From positions 47,720-59,585 of the forward strand of contig NAOQ01000132.1 of NCBI GenBank assembly GCA_002751075.1: a stretch of 11,866 bases of DNA, in the 5' to 3' direction. The DNA is from Ichthyophonus hoferi. Lineage: Eukaryota; Opisthokonta; Ichthyosporea; Ichthyophonida; Ichthyophonidae. The position numbers and the translations under genes are program-made. Of the stretch, positions 1 through 8,262 are shown piece after piece. The notes beneath the pieces are model-generated. The model had not been told where the DNA came from, made no database searches, and saw nothing but the letters and a program-made list of their open reading frames with translations. The number at the start of each line of letters is the position of its first letter. Within the stretch, counting starts at the first letter, position 1.

Positions 1-40
1 AATACTATTCAATACTATACAATACTATACTATACTATAC
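1..40. repeat. AATACTATAC-type microsatellite
   Basis: Imperfect tandem copies of AATAC and ACTAT units, lying just inside intron 7 of the minus-strand gene, a few bases past the donor site. The same pentamer family recurs at 4347-4668. Confidence 0.75.
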
Positions 41-44
41 TTAC

Positions 45-144
45 CCCTCCCTGGTATCCTGGTCTATTATCACCTTTACATCTTTCACATAAATTTTAAA
101 GTCTTCAGAGTTATTAAATGATTGGCGGCCTAAGGGAATAGCTC
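45..144 (-). CDS. Exon 7: C-terminal lobe, AIPLG and VIID motif; gene continues off the left edge
   Basis: 100 bases: two bases finishing Gly295, 32 codons, two bases carried over. The acceptor is CAATCATCAG|GA and the donor GGG|GTAAGT. VKDVKVIIDQD matches the family's 'lkdADvvId' strand. Glycosylation site at Asn305 (NNS). The rest of the C-terminal lobe must lie left of the window. Confidence 0.82.
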
Positions 145-3100
145 CTGATGATTGAAAGGTTTAAAATGATTAAGATATATAGTAATATGGACTATATTTA
201 GTAATATAGGTGCATCATATGCAGAAAAAATAATAAGAGATGGTTGGATGAAAATGAATAATATATGAGGTGAGCATTGTATACGTATGAGATACTATTA
301 ACAGTCAATAATTTGAGGGTAAATAATTGATTGTGATAAACAATTAAAAATAATATTCAATATATATTGGTCAATATGTATATATATATATACAGATAAT
401 GCATATAGATGGTTACCTGCTGCGGTGATGATGTCAGACATATAGTGTGATTGGAGGACTTCCCAAGTAATCTTGGATGGGTTCCAATCGTTATAGTTTA
501 CCATAGCAACCAGAGGCTTAGGACTGGTGGATATATATAGGTGAGTAATATGATTGGATGGATAGGAACATATATTTTAAATGTATGTGAAGTATGTTAT
601 GAGAGAGAATACATATATTATAATTATAATTATACCTTTATTAAGACTATATATGAATTATTTTATAATTATTTTATCTTAAGCCCTAAACCTTAATATA
701 TACCATATGGAAAATAATATTGTACGAGCAAGTTATTAATATACTAATGTTGACCAAATTTTCAATGAATTTTCAAAATATATATTGAAATTTTGATATT
801 GAGATCAAAATTTCATTTAAAACATTTCTTGAAAATTTGTAAATTGAAGTCCCTCACCTTAAATTTTGAGTGATATTCGATACTTCATACCACCGTGATT
901 GGACGCCAGTCATGTATTCATGATATTTATGCTAGGATAGAAGGGTGCATATTTATGATTAGAATGAGCCAATGGGAGATGGTAATTTAAATTAGAATTA
1001 AAATTAAATACTTTTTAAGGAAAGATTTTAGCTGCACGTATATATATGTATGTATTGGAGAAAAATGTTTGCATTGTATTTTATTACGATATGGTAGGAT
1101 ATGTTGCATTTTATAATATTATATTATGTTGAACTACAATAAATGAACAAATAATCAATATGAATTAAAATAGAAAACATTTTTAAATAGAAATATTATA
1201 GTTTTATATAAGCCAATAATAAAAGAACTTAAAGCATCCATTTTAATTAAAATCAATTGGTTCATTCGACTGAAGAATAGAATAGATATATATTTAGATA
1301 TATTGACATATTATTTGATACGTTTTTATTCTGTAATAAAGGATCCAAAAAATAGAAAAATAAAAATATACCTTAATAATTAAATTATAATCCTATCAAC
1401 ATGTAAAAATATCTATATTTACACAAAGTAAAAAGGTTAACAGGAAAACAGATAAACAAAAGAAATTTATTTCTATAAGTTAAAATTAACATTAAATGTA
1501 AATTATATTCAAATGTAAACTTTAGAAATAATATATACATATATACATTAGATTGTAAATTAAATTTAAAAATAAAAGCGAATGAAATTAAAAATTTTAA
1601 ATTAAATAAGGAGTGGAATCATAATTAAACCCTTTCCCTTTTATTTCACTAATTATACCTCAAGATTAAAGAAAGCGGCGAAGAATCCCAGCCAATCAGG
1701 ACGGTTTAATGCACCGAAATCAGATGATTCAGAGGTAAAAATAGAATTATTGCCATATGAACCCCCTGATTGGAAGTAAATATCCACTGACTGCAAAGAG
1801 ATTGGTGGGGGTTAAATTAAAGCTTTAAAGAAGACCGTGGATAAGTTATTTAGAATAATATTCAAATCTTTTAAAATTAATGAAATACCCATTTTGTCTG
1901 AACTGTATATATATTATTGATTAGATTATAGCAAATATTTTTATTTTAAATACACTTCTCAAAGTTAAGCTCCTGAAAGATATATACTCATCAAAAAATA
2001 ATTCTGCAACTCTTGATGCATTAGGCATATATATAGTTTGATTATTTAATGAAAATGATGACAAATACCAACCATAGGTATAATAGCATAATAGCATTGC
2101 AGCAGTTTAATGGTATTGGTTGGTTTTAAATATACACTATTAAATATATATTGTCTTATAATCTACTAAAACATAATCATATATGAACGAATAGAATATT
2201 ATAAAATTGAAATGTGAAAATTTAAACATTAACAATCCAACTACTTACAGCTTTTTGTTGAGCAGCAATGATTGGATCATCTGAAACTGATATATTGTGA
2301 TTATATTTGTCGAGCTGTAGTTTTGCCCATTTTTGGACACATGCTGACGTCACGTACTGGAGACTATCAGTGTATCTGATCCGATTAATTAGGCCTAGGA
2401 TCTGTGATTGCATCGAATTACTTAATTAATTATGCCTGGTATTTGTTGATGATATATAATGAGAATTAAGTCTAAGTAATGGATCTGGTAAAAATTTGTT
2501 ATCTTATTGGATAGGAAAGTAGGCTTAATTAATTAAAAATATGATTGGAAGGTGTTAATTAGATAGTATTATTTACAATGAATTGATCTGGCCTAGTATT
2601 GTTAATGAATATAATTAAAATAAAATTAACCTTTCCAGATAAATGACTGATAGTTCATAATAACACCTAATGGTATTATATATATATAGTAGCTCTATAC
2701 GGCAGAAATAATTATCAAGACAGAATCAGTTAGACTTCATTGCATGAAAAAGAAACAACTTTAAAATTTACAAAAACAATTAGTAAATTTAAAAACTGTA
2801 AAATCAAAAACTAACACTAAAAGTAAAATTTTAAAATGATATAAACTAATTATATGACTTATTGTTGCTCTTAGTGATACATTTCTGAATGGAAATCCTC
2901 AATATTTTTGAATATTATTGGAAAAAATTATTTTCAACCGCAAAGTGTCACGTTTCATGGAATACTAAAATTAAAATTTTAAAATTTTTAGGTCCAAATT
3001 AAAATTATAAATTCAAAGTAAAACCTTCAATTAAGACTAGCAAATAAAATTTTAAATAATTTTTTAAGATTGAAAGTACAAATTAAAACTAATTTTAAAT

Positions 3101-3545
3101 TTTAAAGTAAAAATAACATATTTCTTACCTCTAAAAACGATATCCCCACCGTATCACTAATTCCAATAGAATATGCAGGAACTTGAATACATACAGTCCT
3201 CCTCTTCACTGTATCAACCGCATTAATTTTAACTGGCCTATCACATACAGGAGGTCTAGGAGCTCCGCATTGGTACATCACGTACATATCAATTCTTGGC
3301 CCGTCAACGCCCCAAGGGTCCGCATTGGTGTTGTTAAATATTTTAAAACTTTTAAAATAACTGGGGTTATAATGGAGGGCTGTATTGTTGTAGACCTTGG
3401 CTGGAAAATAATCCGCGGTATCGTGATATTCTGGAAAGAGAAAGTAGGTAAGTAGGTAAGTAGGTAAGTAGGTAGATTGATAGGTATACAGGTATGTATT
3501 AATAATAATAATAATAATGCATGTGAATATATACTATAACTACAT

Positions 3546-3592
<47 letters not shown>

Positions 3593-4198
3593 TTTATGTA
3601 TATAAACTAATCCTATTGGTCTTTAAGGTTACATTTTGATTGATTTATATCTCCACATAATATCCAGTGAAGTTTTTAGGTGTCAATTAATTGAAATTTT
3701 TTCTTCAATTGGTGATTATTTTTTAATATATATAGCATGTTTCTATTAGTTGTTTCTGTATCTATGGCAACCTCTTACAGCCTCTGCATTGATCTAAATG
3801 TTTATCCTATACCCAACAACTAATCATTTTTATTTCAGTTTCTACCACCAACCATATTCATCTTTTCTATATTTTGTAAGCTTAATATTCCAATGAAGTA
3901 CAATCATCAAAATAAAATAAATACTCAAAAGTAAAATTATAATAGTGAGATATGTAGGCAAATTATTTAACAAATTAAAAATTAAAAATTTAAAGAAATG
4001 GAAAGCAAAATAGATATTATGTAAAGCAAAGAAATGATTTTTATTTTATTATATGTTAAAGAGAATAAAATTTTAAAGCATACCCCCAGTGGTCAGACAG
4101 GTATTATTGCCATAGTTAGCATGATTGATATTATCATTCAGCAGTACATGATTTGCAAGCACTGAGATTGGTGCTAATAAAAGAAGAAAGCACAGCAT
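45..4198 (-). CDS. Secreted periplasmic-binding-protein-like (TroA/BtuF class) gene, 7 exons, 3' end beyond window
   Basis: Seen: exons at 4198-4084, 3430-3129, 2401-2249, 1790-1659, 931-858, 523-417 and 144-45, read on the minus strand. All introns are GT-AG (653, 727, 458, 727, 334 and 272 bp), phases agree at every junction, and the 983 coding bases give 327 residues with no stop. Residues 1-15 (MLCFLLLLAPISVLA) form a signal peptide. Later landmarks are MYQCGAPRPPVC (90-101), SDTVGISFLEILGLINRI (130-147), VDIYF (192-196), RPDWLGFFAAFFNLE (220-234), LVAMVNYNDW (263-272) and VKDVKVIIDQD (314-324). Known: this order (a site before an LGL-dRI motif, a W..fFAlFFNkE segment, a central linker helix, then P-x-VA opening the second lobe and an AGG-x-I motif) is that of class III substrate-binding proteins of metal, siderophore or B12 importers. 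Inference: a secreted or ER-lumen ligand-binding protein, since animals lack the partner importer. The ligand is unknown. Seven N-x-S/T sites fit a secreted glycoprotein. The start was chosen because the in-frame Met at 4198 begins the signal peptide. The C-terminal part lies beyond position 1. Confidence 0.82.
417..523 (-). CDS. Exon 6: start of C-terminal lobe, LVAMVNYND and AAGG motif
   Basis: 107 bases: one base completing Ser259, 35 codons, then one base of Gly295. The acceptor is ATATCCACCAG|T and the donor GCAG|GTAACC. PKPLVAMVNYNDW is the family's 'kP.VawV' strand opening the second lobe. YMSDIITAAGG is its conserved 'Y..dii..AGG' helix end, finished in exon 7. Open frame past 417 is intron sequence. 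Confidence 0.85.
755..839. repeat. Nested inverted repeat in intron 5
   Basis: An inner perfect 12-bp stem (786-797 with 804-815, 6-base loop) sits inside an outer 11-bp pair (755-765 with 829-839). It lies about 20 bases past the exon 5 donor in the transcribed strand. It could be an RNA hairpin near the splice site or the remnant of a small foldback element. Confidence 0.55.
858..931 (-). CDS. Exon 5: linker helix between lobes
   Basis: 74 bases: 24 codons plus two bases. The acceptor is TCTATCCTAG|CAT and the donor AAG|GTGAGG. It encodes HKYHEYMTGVQSRWYEVSNI and a short tail, with glycosylation site Asn253 (NIT). Its length (2 modulo 3) is what is needed to join the phase-0 end of exon 4 to exon 6, which strongly supports it despite its small size. 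Confidence 0.78.
1659..1790 (-). CDS. Exon 4: VDIYF strand and W..FFAAFFNLE motif
   Basis: 44 codons, phase 0 at both ends. The acceptor is CTCTTTGCAG|TCA and the donor GAG|GTATAA. It is too short for a 60-residue ORF search and was found by its base composition and splice sites. VDIYFQSGG is the 'VD.VF' strand. RPDWLGFFAAFFNLE corresponds to the family segment preceding the long linker helix. Glycosylation site at Asn204 (NNS). Confidence 0.85.
2249..2401 (-). CDS. Exon 3: LGL-dRI helix of the N-terminal lobe
   Basis: Exactly 51 codons, phase 0 at both ends. The acceptor is CAATCACAG|ATC and the donor GCT|GTAAGT. ILGLINRIRYTD continues the exon 2 motif directly and matches the conserved 'LGL.drI..vd' signature of periplasmic-binding lobes. 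YVTSACVQKWA follows, then a glycosylation site at Asn175 (NIS). Confidence 0.85.
3129..3430 (-). CDS. Exon 2: N-terminal lobe, CG..P..C motif and start of ligand-site loop
   Basis: 302 bases: two bases finishing Glu39, then 100 codons. The acceptor is CTCTTTCCAG|AA and the donor GAG|GTAAGA. It holds glycosylation sites at Asn53 and Asn71, cysteines 93, 101 and 119, and YSIGISDTVGISFLE at the 3' end, where the family has the first ligand-contact loop and the following helix. The overlapping plus-strand open frame at 3183-3455 is only the antisense shadow of this exon. Confidence 0.85.
3444..3475. repeat. (GTAGGTAA)n microsatellite next to the exon 2 acceptor
   Basis: Four copies of an 8-base unit in 32 bp. 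On the transcribed strand it reads CTAC/CTTAC, so it forms most of the pyrimidine-rich tract 13 bases upstream of exon 2. Confidence 0.85.
3501..3583. repeat. (AAT)6 and (AT)n microsatellites in intron 1
   Basis: AAT repeats at 3501-3518 and an uninterrupted AT run at about 3552-3583, separated by unremarkable AT-rich DNA. Confidence 0.85.
4084..4198 (-). CDS. Exon 1: signal peptide and mature N-terminus
   Basis: 115 bases: 38 codons plus one base. An in-frame ATG further upstream (4273) would place about 25 residues before the hydrophobic stretch, so the Met at 4198 is preferred. Predicted cleavage is after Ala15. The first N-glycosylation site is Asn31 (NNT). The donor is GG|GTATGC. A TTATTTCAG at 4223-4215 could be the acceptor of a leader intron, which would put 16 untranslated bases before the ATG. 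Confidence 0.8.
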
Positions 4199-4346
4199 CT
4201 CCAGATAAGGATATCTGAAATAACTGGATAAATGGAAATTAGAATTTCTTGAGATTAAATAGACATAAATCAATTAGAATTTTAAACTTAAAATTACAAG
4301 TATGTAGTATTTTGTAAATCAACCGTAAACTCGTGTGTTATCAAAT

Positions 4347-4668
4347 TGTATTATATTATACAATACAATATAATTCAATGCAATGCAATAAAATATAACA
4401 AAATACCCTACAGTATAATACAATACAATATAATAAAACACACTATATTACAACACAATATAATACAATGCAATACACTAACACGATATATTTCAATACA
4501 TTTCAATGTAGTAATACAATAGAATGCAATATAATACAATGAAATACAGTACAACATAATACATTACAGTACAGTATTATACAATACAATACAATACAAT
4601 ACAATTAAATATAGCGCAAAACAAAACCAGACGATATGATGCAACTTAATACAATATAATAAAATACA
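4347..4668. repeat. Degenerate AATAC pentanucleotide array
   Basis: About 320 bp of variants of ACAAT/AATAC (ataca, ataat, aatgc, aataa). It is best preserved at 4580-4605 and diverged elsewhere, as in an old slippage array. It lies 150 to 470 bp upstream of the minus-strand gene's start codon. The minus-strand open frame across it is low-complexity and not a gene. Confidence 0.75.
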
Positions 4669-5096
4669 AGAAAACATCATGGAAGGCAATGCAACCACTA
4701 TAATAATGCAAAGCAGTATATTACAAAAAAAAAAAAAAAAGAAGAAGAAGTGAAAGGAACAGAAAAATGCCAACAAAATAAAACAATTTTTAATATGAAA
4801 TTAAAGACTTATACCCTTTTATTAAACAATAGTTGGACAATAATAGCATTAAGTTAGTAGTATTAAATTACTACCGAGAGATCTTATATCGAAACCAATT
4901 TATATATGTTGTGGTTGCTTTTAAGATGCTATAATATCCTCTTGGTTCGTGGTATTTTTAAAATAATTTGTTTTGTCGAAATTTAATATAATATAAATTG
5001 TTTCTTATATATATTGTGTATTTGTCTATATATTGTATGAAATGTTAAATAAAAAGGTATGCGAATTGTTATGTAATTGATTACGTTTTACTATCA

Positions 5097-5117
5097 AGAT
5101 CTAGATCTAGATCTAGA
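5097..5117. repeat. AGATCT hexamer tandem
   Basis: Three and a half copies of the self-complementary hexamer AGATCT, so every register is a palindrome. Purely a simple repeat as far as I can see. Confidence 0.8.
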
Positions 5118-6170
5118 TTGGAGTAGTGTAAAATCAACTGACCAAGTCTAAATTCTATATTAATTAAACATTTTTATTAGTGCCCTAAAAAAATTCAATT
5201 ATTATTATATATTTTTAATATTCAATAATTTTGATTAATTGCAATGGTTAATTTAGGTTAGGTTGTTAAAATGTGACATTTCAATTCATATAATAGGCAG
5301 CATATTGTGACTATCACGCCAATTACAAGCTATAGCTGAATGAGATATCAAATAATAAACAAGAAATTAACTCGTTATTTTTTATACATATTTATTTTTA
5401 ATTAATTCTCTTTGTGTATATACACATATACATATACATATATTATTTTGATGTTTGCAAGTGTGTTTAAAGCTACAATCCGCCTTTTTCCTTTGTTATT
5501 GTGAAATAATGGTATTTTATTGCTGTATCCTTGTTCTCTCAATTATTGTTATAACAAACAAAATTTATGTAGATGTTATAACTATATTAGATACTTAAAC
5601 ATAAACATACGTTTATTTTTTATCCATTTTCCATTATTATTATAAAACTAGTGTCAGTGTTGTTTATTTATGTCGAATATACATCAGCATTCTACTAATT
5701 CCTACATCAACTGTATAAGTATAATAGTACAGATTGTGCCATACTATATAATCTATGAATATAATACTATATTACATTTGTATGTACATATATTATTATA
5801 TCTTATATTAATTCACACACATATATATATATTATACAATCATCCTTTCATTTTAATCAGTTTAAAAATACCACTTATTCAATTACTATCGATATTAATT
5901 GTCGATCTGGTATAATCCTAAAAACATGTGTTGTACATTCCATCATATATGGTATTCAAGTTACAACAAATGTAATACGCTCCGATAACTCCCTAATAAA
6001 TTGATTATTTGTATTAAAATCTAAAATATACTCTATTTATTTATTACCAGTTATTAATCTATATTAAGTATTATTTACCTAACATATAATAACGATAAAA
6101 TTTTTATCTATAAATCCTATGTAGTAATGATTCGGATTGACATTAATTCTTGAATGTCAGATTGGATTAC

Positions 6171-6255
6171 GTAAACAGTCTCGCCGCATCACGCGTCTAG
6201 AATAGCCTAGATTAACCACTCGGTGGTTGATACGAGATTGTTAGTTTTGTTTACA
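6171..6255. repeat. Imperfect palindrome with weak tRNA-like stretch
   Basis: Outer arms GTAAACA (6171-6177) and TGTTTAC (6249-6255), inner arms CAGTCTCG and CGAGATTG, and a central AACCAC-tcg-GTGGTT hairpin (6214-6228). It is more GC-rich than its surroundings. On the minus strand CCGAGTGGTTAA resembles the D-arm/A box of a tRNA-Ser, followed by a TCTAG/CTAGA stem, but I see no convincing B box. It could be a small foldback element or a decayed tRNA-derived SINE. Confidence 0.35.
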
Positions 6256-6370
6256 CTCTACTCCGTCATCTGATATGCAATCCTTATTAGGGTAATGGTT
6301 TAAGATAATGACAGGATATAATATGTTTACCTTGCAATTTACCGTTTCAGCAATCTACACAATTTATATA

Positions 6371-6416
6371 TGGCTTTCCGAACTTTAATGACATTTTCCC
6401 AAGCATTAACGACATT
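6371..6416 (+). repeat. Left terminal inverted repeat of the transposon
   Basis: It begins TGGCTTTCCGAAC and contains TTAATGACATT and TTAACGACATT, a short motif repeated twice within the TIR that may be a transposase-binding unit. It pairs with 7173-7219. Confidence 0.85.
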
Positions 6417-6543
6417 AATGCATGAAAATGTTAAAAAACTAATAGAATTCTGATTCAGGTTTATGCTGGAATTCATTGCTTTGCTCTATTGAATTATTTA
6501 ATCCATGTATTTAGTTAGCAGTCATTTAATTTGGATAGTATTT

Positions 6544-6586
6544 CCCCCTCCCCCCTCCCCCAAGGGGTGTCGCAAATGTCTGCGAC
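6544..6586. other. C-tract (G-rich on minus strand) followed by short hairpin, inside the transposon
   Basis: Runs of 5, 6 and 5 C separated by single T (6544-6561) are an outlier in this AT-rich window. GTCGCA and TGCGAC (6569-6574, 6581-6586) form a 6-bp stem right after. On the minus strand three long G-runs could take part in a G-quadruplex, but a fourth full run is lacking. Confidence 0.5.
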
Positions 6587-6837
6587 GTGGACCTTTATTG
6601 TGGACTTTGGTTTTCTTTTATACTTGTTTCTCATCAGATCTTGATTCTAGTTTTGCTATTTTGTTGGCGTAACTTACAGAGGTTCTATTAACACATCAAT
6701 TTATCAGGTTGGAAAGATATTATGCAATTAATTAATCTTGAGCTTCTTAATTTTAAGTACTTATGATTTAAAGGTACAATCGCAATTAACGATCTTGTAA
6801 AAAAAACTTTCTTTTTTTTTATAGCAATTTTCTTTAA

Positions 6838-7116
6838 AGATTTATTTGGTTTTTTAAAATATTCCTGTATTTGCCGCTATACTCACCGTTTCTAAACCCT
6901 ATCAAGAATTGCTTTAACAAATGGAAGAATTCGGTGATAAGGTGTACAAGGAATGAAGAAGAGCTGTTAAAGTATATATCAGATGTTTTTAATGAAGTAC
7001 CTGGTAATGGTTACTACATGAGAATACTTGGATGCACACACGTCTGTCTTTGGAAAGGGAAACCATTTTTGAATAAATTATATTCTATAAAAAAACTACT
7101 ATTATCTTTTTCATAA
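6838..7116 (+). pseudogene. Transposase C-terminal fragment (DDE_3 / IS630-Tc1 type)
   Basis: The open frame after the stop at 6835-6837 runs to 7116. It contains YLPLYSPFLNPIKNCFNKWK, the well-known 'LPPYSPxLNPIE..W' end of the DDE catalytic domain of Tc1/mariner and IS630-like transposases, then RNEEELLKYI and GYYMRILG typical of the tail. The glutamate of NPIE, the third catalytic acid, is lysine here, so the copy could not be active even if the missing N-terminal DNA-binding part and first two aspartates were present. No ATG; the frame has only TTG near the motif. Confidence 0.85.
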
Positions 7117-7172
7117 ACTGATTTTCAAAAAAAGTATCATGTTCATACTTTAATGTCGCTAATGTTTTGAAA

Positions 7173-7219
7173 AACGTTGTTAATGCTTGGGAAACTGTCG
7201 TTAAAGTTCGAGAAACCCA
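7173..7219 (-). repeat. Right terminal inverted repeat of the transposon
   Basis: Reads TGGGTTTCTCGAAC from the outside in on the minus strand. It differs from the left copy by about six substitutions and one extra base, indicating an old insertion. Confidence 0.85.
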
Positions 7220-8012
7220 TATATTATATGTATTCTATTGGGTTATAAAAATCTTATCGCATTGCAATCCTTTACAGAAATAATTTTAGTATCCTTATCA
7301 CCAATAGTGTCTACCTTCAATACCAATGCCTAATCAAGTATATCTAAAAAATATTTTAAAATATACCAGATATGATTAATCGGTTGCACATCTAATTATA
7401 ATTATATAATTAATTTGGTCCAATAGCAGCGAATGGTGATGAAATTTCATGTAAGTTTCAACTATATAAATAAAAGTTTTATGGCTAATAATTAAATTCT
7501 AGGTTTAATATTTTAATATAATATAACAAATACCGTAAAATACATAAACAACCATCCATACATATAAATTTTCACTATTTAAATCTATTTTCAATCTTTA
7601 AATAAACTTTTACTATCTATTTGATAACGTGAAAATGTAGACTTGTATGTGATTTTATGTAATTACACTGGCCGCCACCACAATTAATTAATATATATGG
7701 CATTACCATTATATAATATACTATATGTTATAATATTAGTATAGTAGTATGTGTATTTAATAATTATAAAGGATAATAACAATAGCAATAATGACCATAC
7801 CAAAACCATCATACTATAATATAATATAATAATATGCAACATGCAAATATATTATGTTTATTATTGTATTATCTTTTCTCTAAACATGCTATATCTTTCC
7901 CTTTATCTCTTTTAAATTATTCTTACACACATCCATTATTTTAACTATTTGAATTACTATCTTATTCCAATATCCCTATACTCTATATATCAGCCCTTCT
8001 CTTTTCTTACTC
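7220..8012. other. AT-rich intergenic region upstream of the SIAH-like gene
   Basis: No gene seen. TA-rich runs around 7690-7850 are followed by increasingly pyrimidine-rich sequence from about 7870, ending in a strong acceptor-like CTTCTCTTTTCTTACTCAG at 8012. That could be the 3' splice site of a leader intron for the downstream gene. Confidence 0.45.
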
Positions 8013-8180
8013 AGAACATACATCCTACATCATACTACCTATAACATACACCCTACATCATACTACCTAAAACATCATACTACCTAAAACATACATCCTA
8101 CATCATACTACCTATAACATACACCCTACATCATACTACCTATAACATACATCCTACATCATACTACCTATAACATACAT
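8013..8180. repeat. 28-bp minisatellite upstream of the SIAH-like gene
   Basis: The core CATCATACTACCT begins at 8028, 8056, 8073, 8101, 8129 and 8157: steps of 28, 17, 28, 28 and 28, so one unit is short by 11 bases. Units alternate ACATACATCC and ACATACACCC and TATAAC and TAAAAC, so the array has a history of duplication. It ends 82 bp before the start codon and may lie in the 5' untranslated region. Confidence 0.9.
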
Positions 8181-8262
8181 TAAACAGAAATCATAAGCCA
8201 ATTTCCATTATTTTTTATCTACTTAACAATATATATCCTTACATGCAACTAATCAATACATC

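Larger units (their letters stand above)
4199..6370. other. AT-rich intergenic region
   Basis: It should hold the promoter of the minus-strand gene near 4200-4350, but I see no clear TATA box. Contents: the AATAC array, a run of 16 A followed by GAA repeats (4725-4750), an AGATCT tandem (5097-5117), TA/CA-rich runs (5415-5440) and the palindrome at 6171-6255. Open frames at 4564-4776 (minus) and 5670-5915 (plus) are compositional and encode only low-complexity I/Y/L-rich peptides. Confidence 0.6.
6371..7219 (+). mobile_element. Tc1/mariner-IS630-type DNA transposon, internally degraded
   Basis: 849 bp bounded by inverted repeats of about 46 bp (6371-6416 and 7173-7219, about 40 matching positions, one single-base indel), sharing TTTCCCAAGCATTAAC. 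A TA dinucleotide flanks each end (6369-6370, 7220-7221), the usual target duplication of this superfamily. The only recognisable coding part is the C-terminal piece of a DDE transposase (6838-7116); about 400 bp before it is noncoding. A full element should be considerably longer, so this is a deletion derivative, not autonomous. Confidence 0.85.

Noticed and set aside
298-504. Minus-strand 68-residue open frame taken as a whole gene
   Set aside because: Only 417-504 is coding, as part of exon 6 (417-523). The rest is intron read-through after the GTAACC donor, and turns to low-complexity I/Y-rich sequence.
3183-3455. Plus-strand 90-residue open frame
   Set aside because: Antisense shadow of exon 2, whose minus-strand product fits the protein family and splice sites.
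45-4198. Bacterial contamination as the source of the binding-protein gene
   Set aside because: Six complete GT-AG introns with matching phases, eukaryotic signal peptide and glycosylation sites, and the same AT-rich flanks as the rest of the window.
4725-4750. Poly(A) tail of a retroposed SINE or gene copy
   Set aside because: The A-run is followed by GAA repeats. No recognisable body precedes it apart from the AATAC array, and no target duplication was found.
4564-4776. Minus-strand hydrophobic open frame
   Set aside because: Lies over the AATAC microsatellite and the A-run, giving only F, I, L, Y and C repeats.
5670-5915. Plus-strand 81-residue open frame
   Set aside because: I/Y/L-rich peptide from TA-rich DNA, with no domain and no splice or promoter support.
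8013-8180. CRISPR array
   Set aside because: Units are contiguous 28-bp tandem copies without unique spacers, in a eukaryotic context: a minisatellite.
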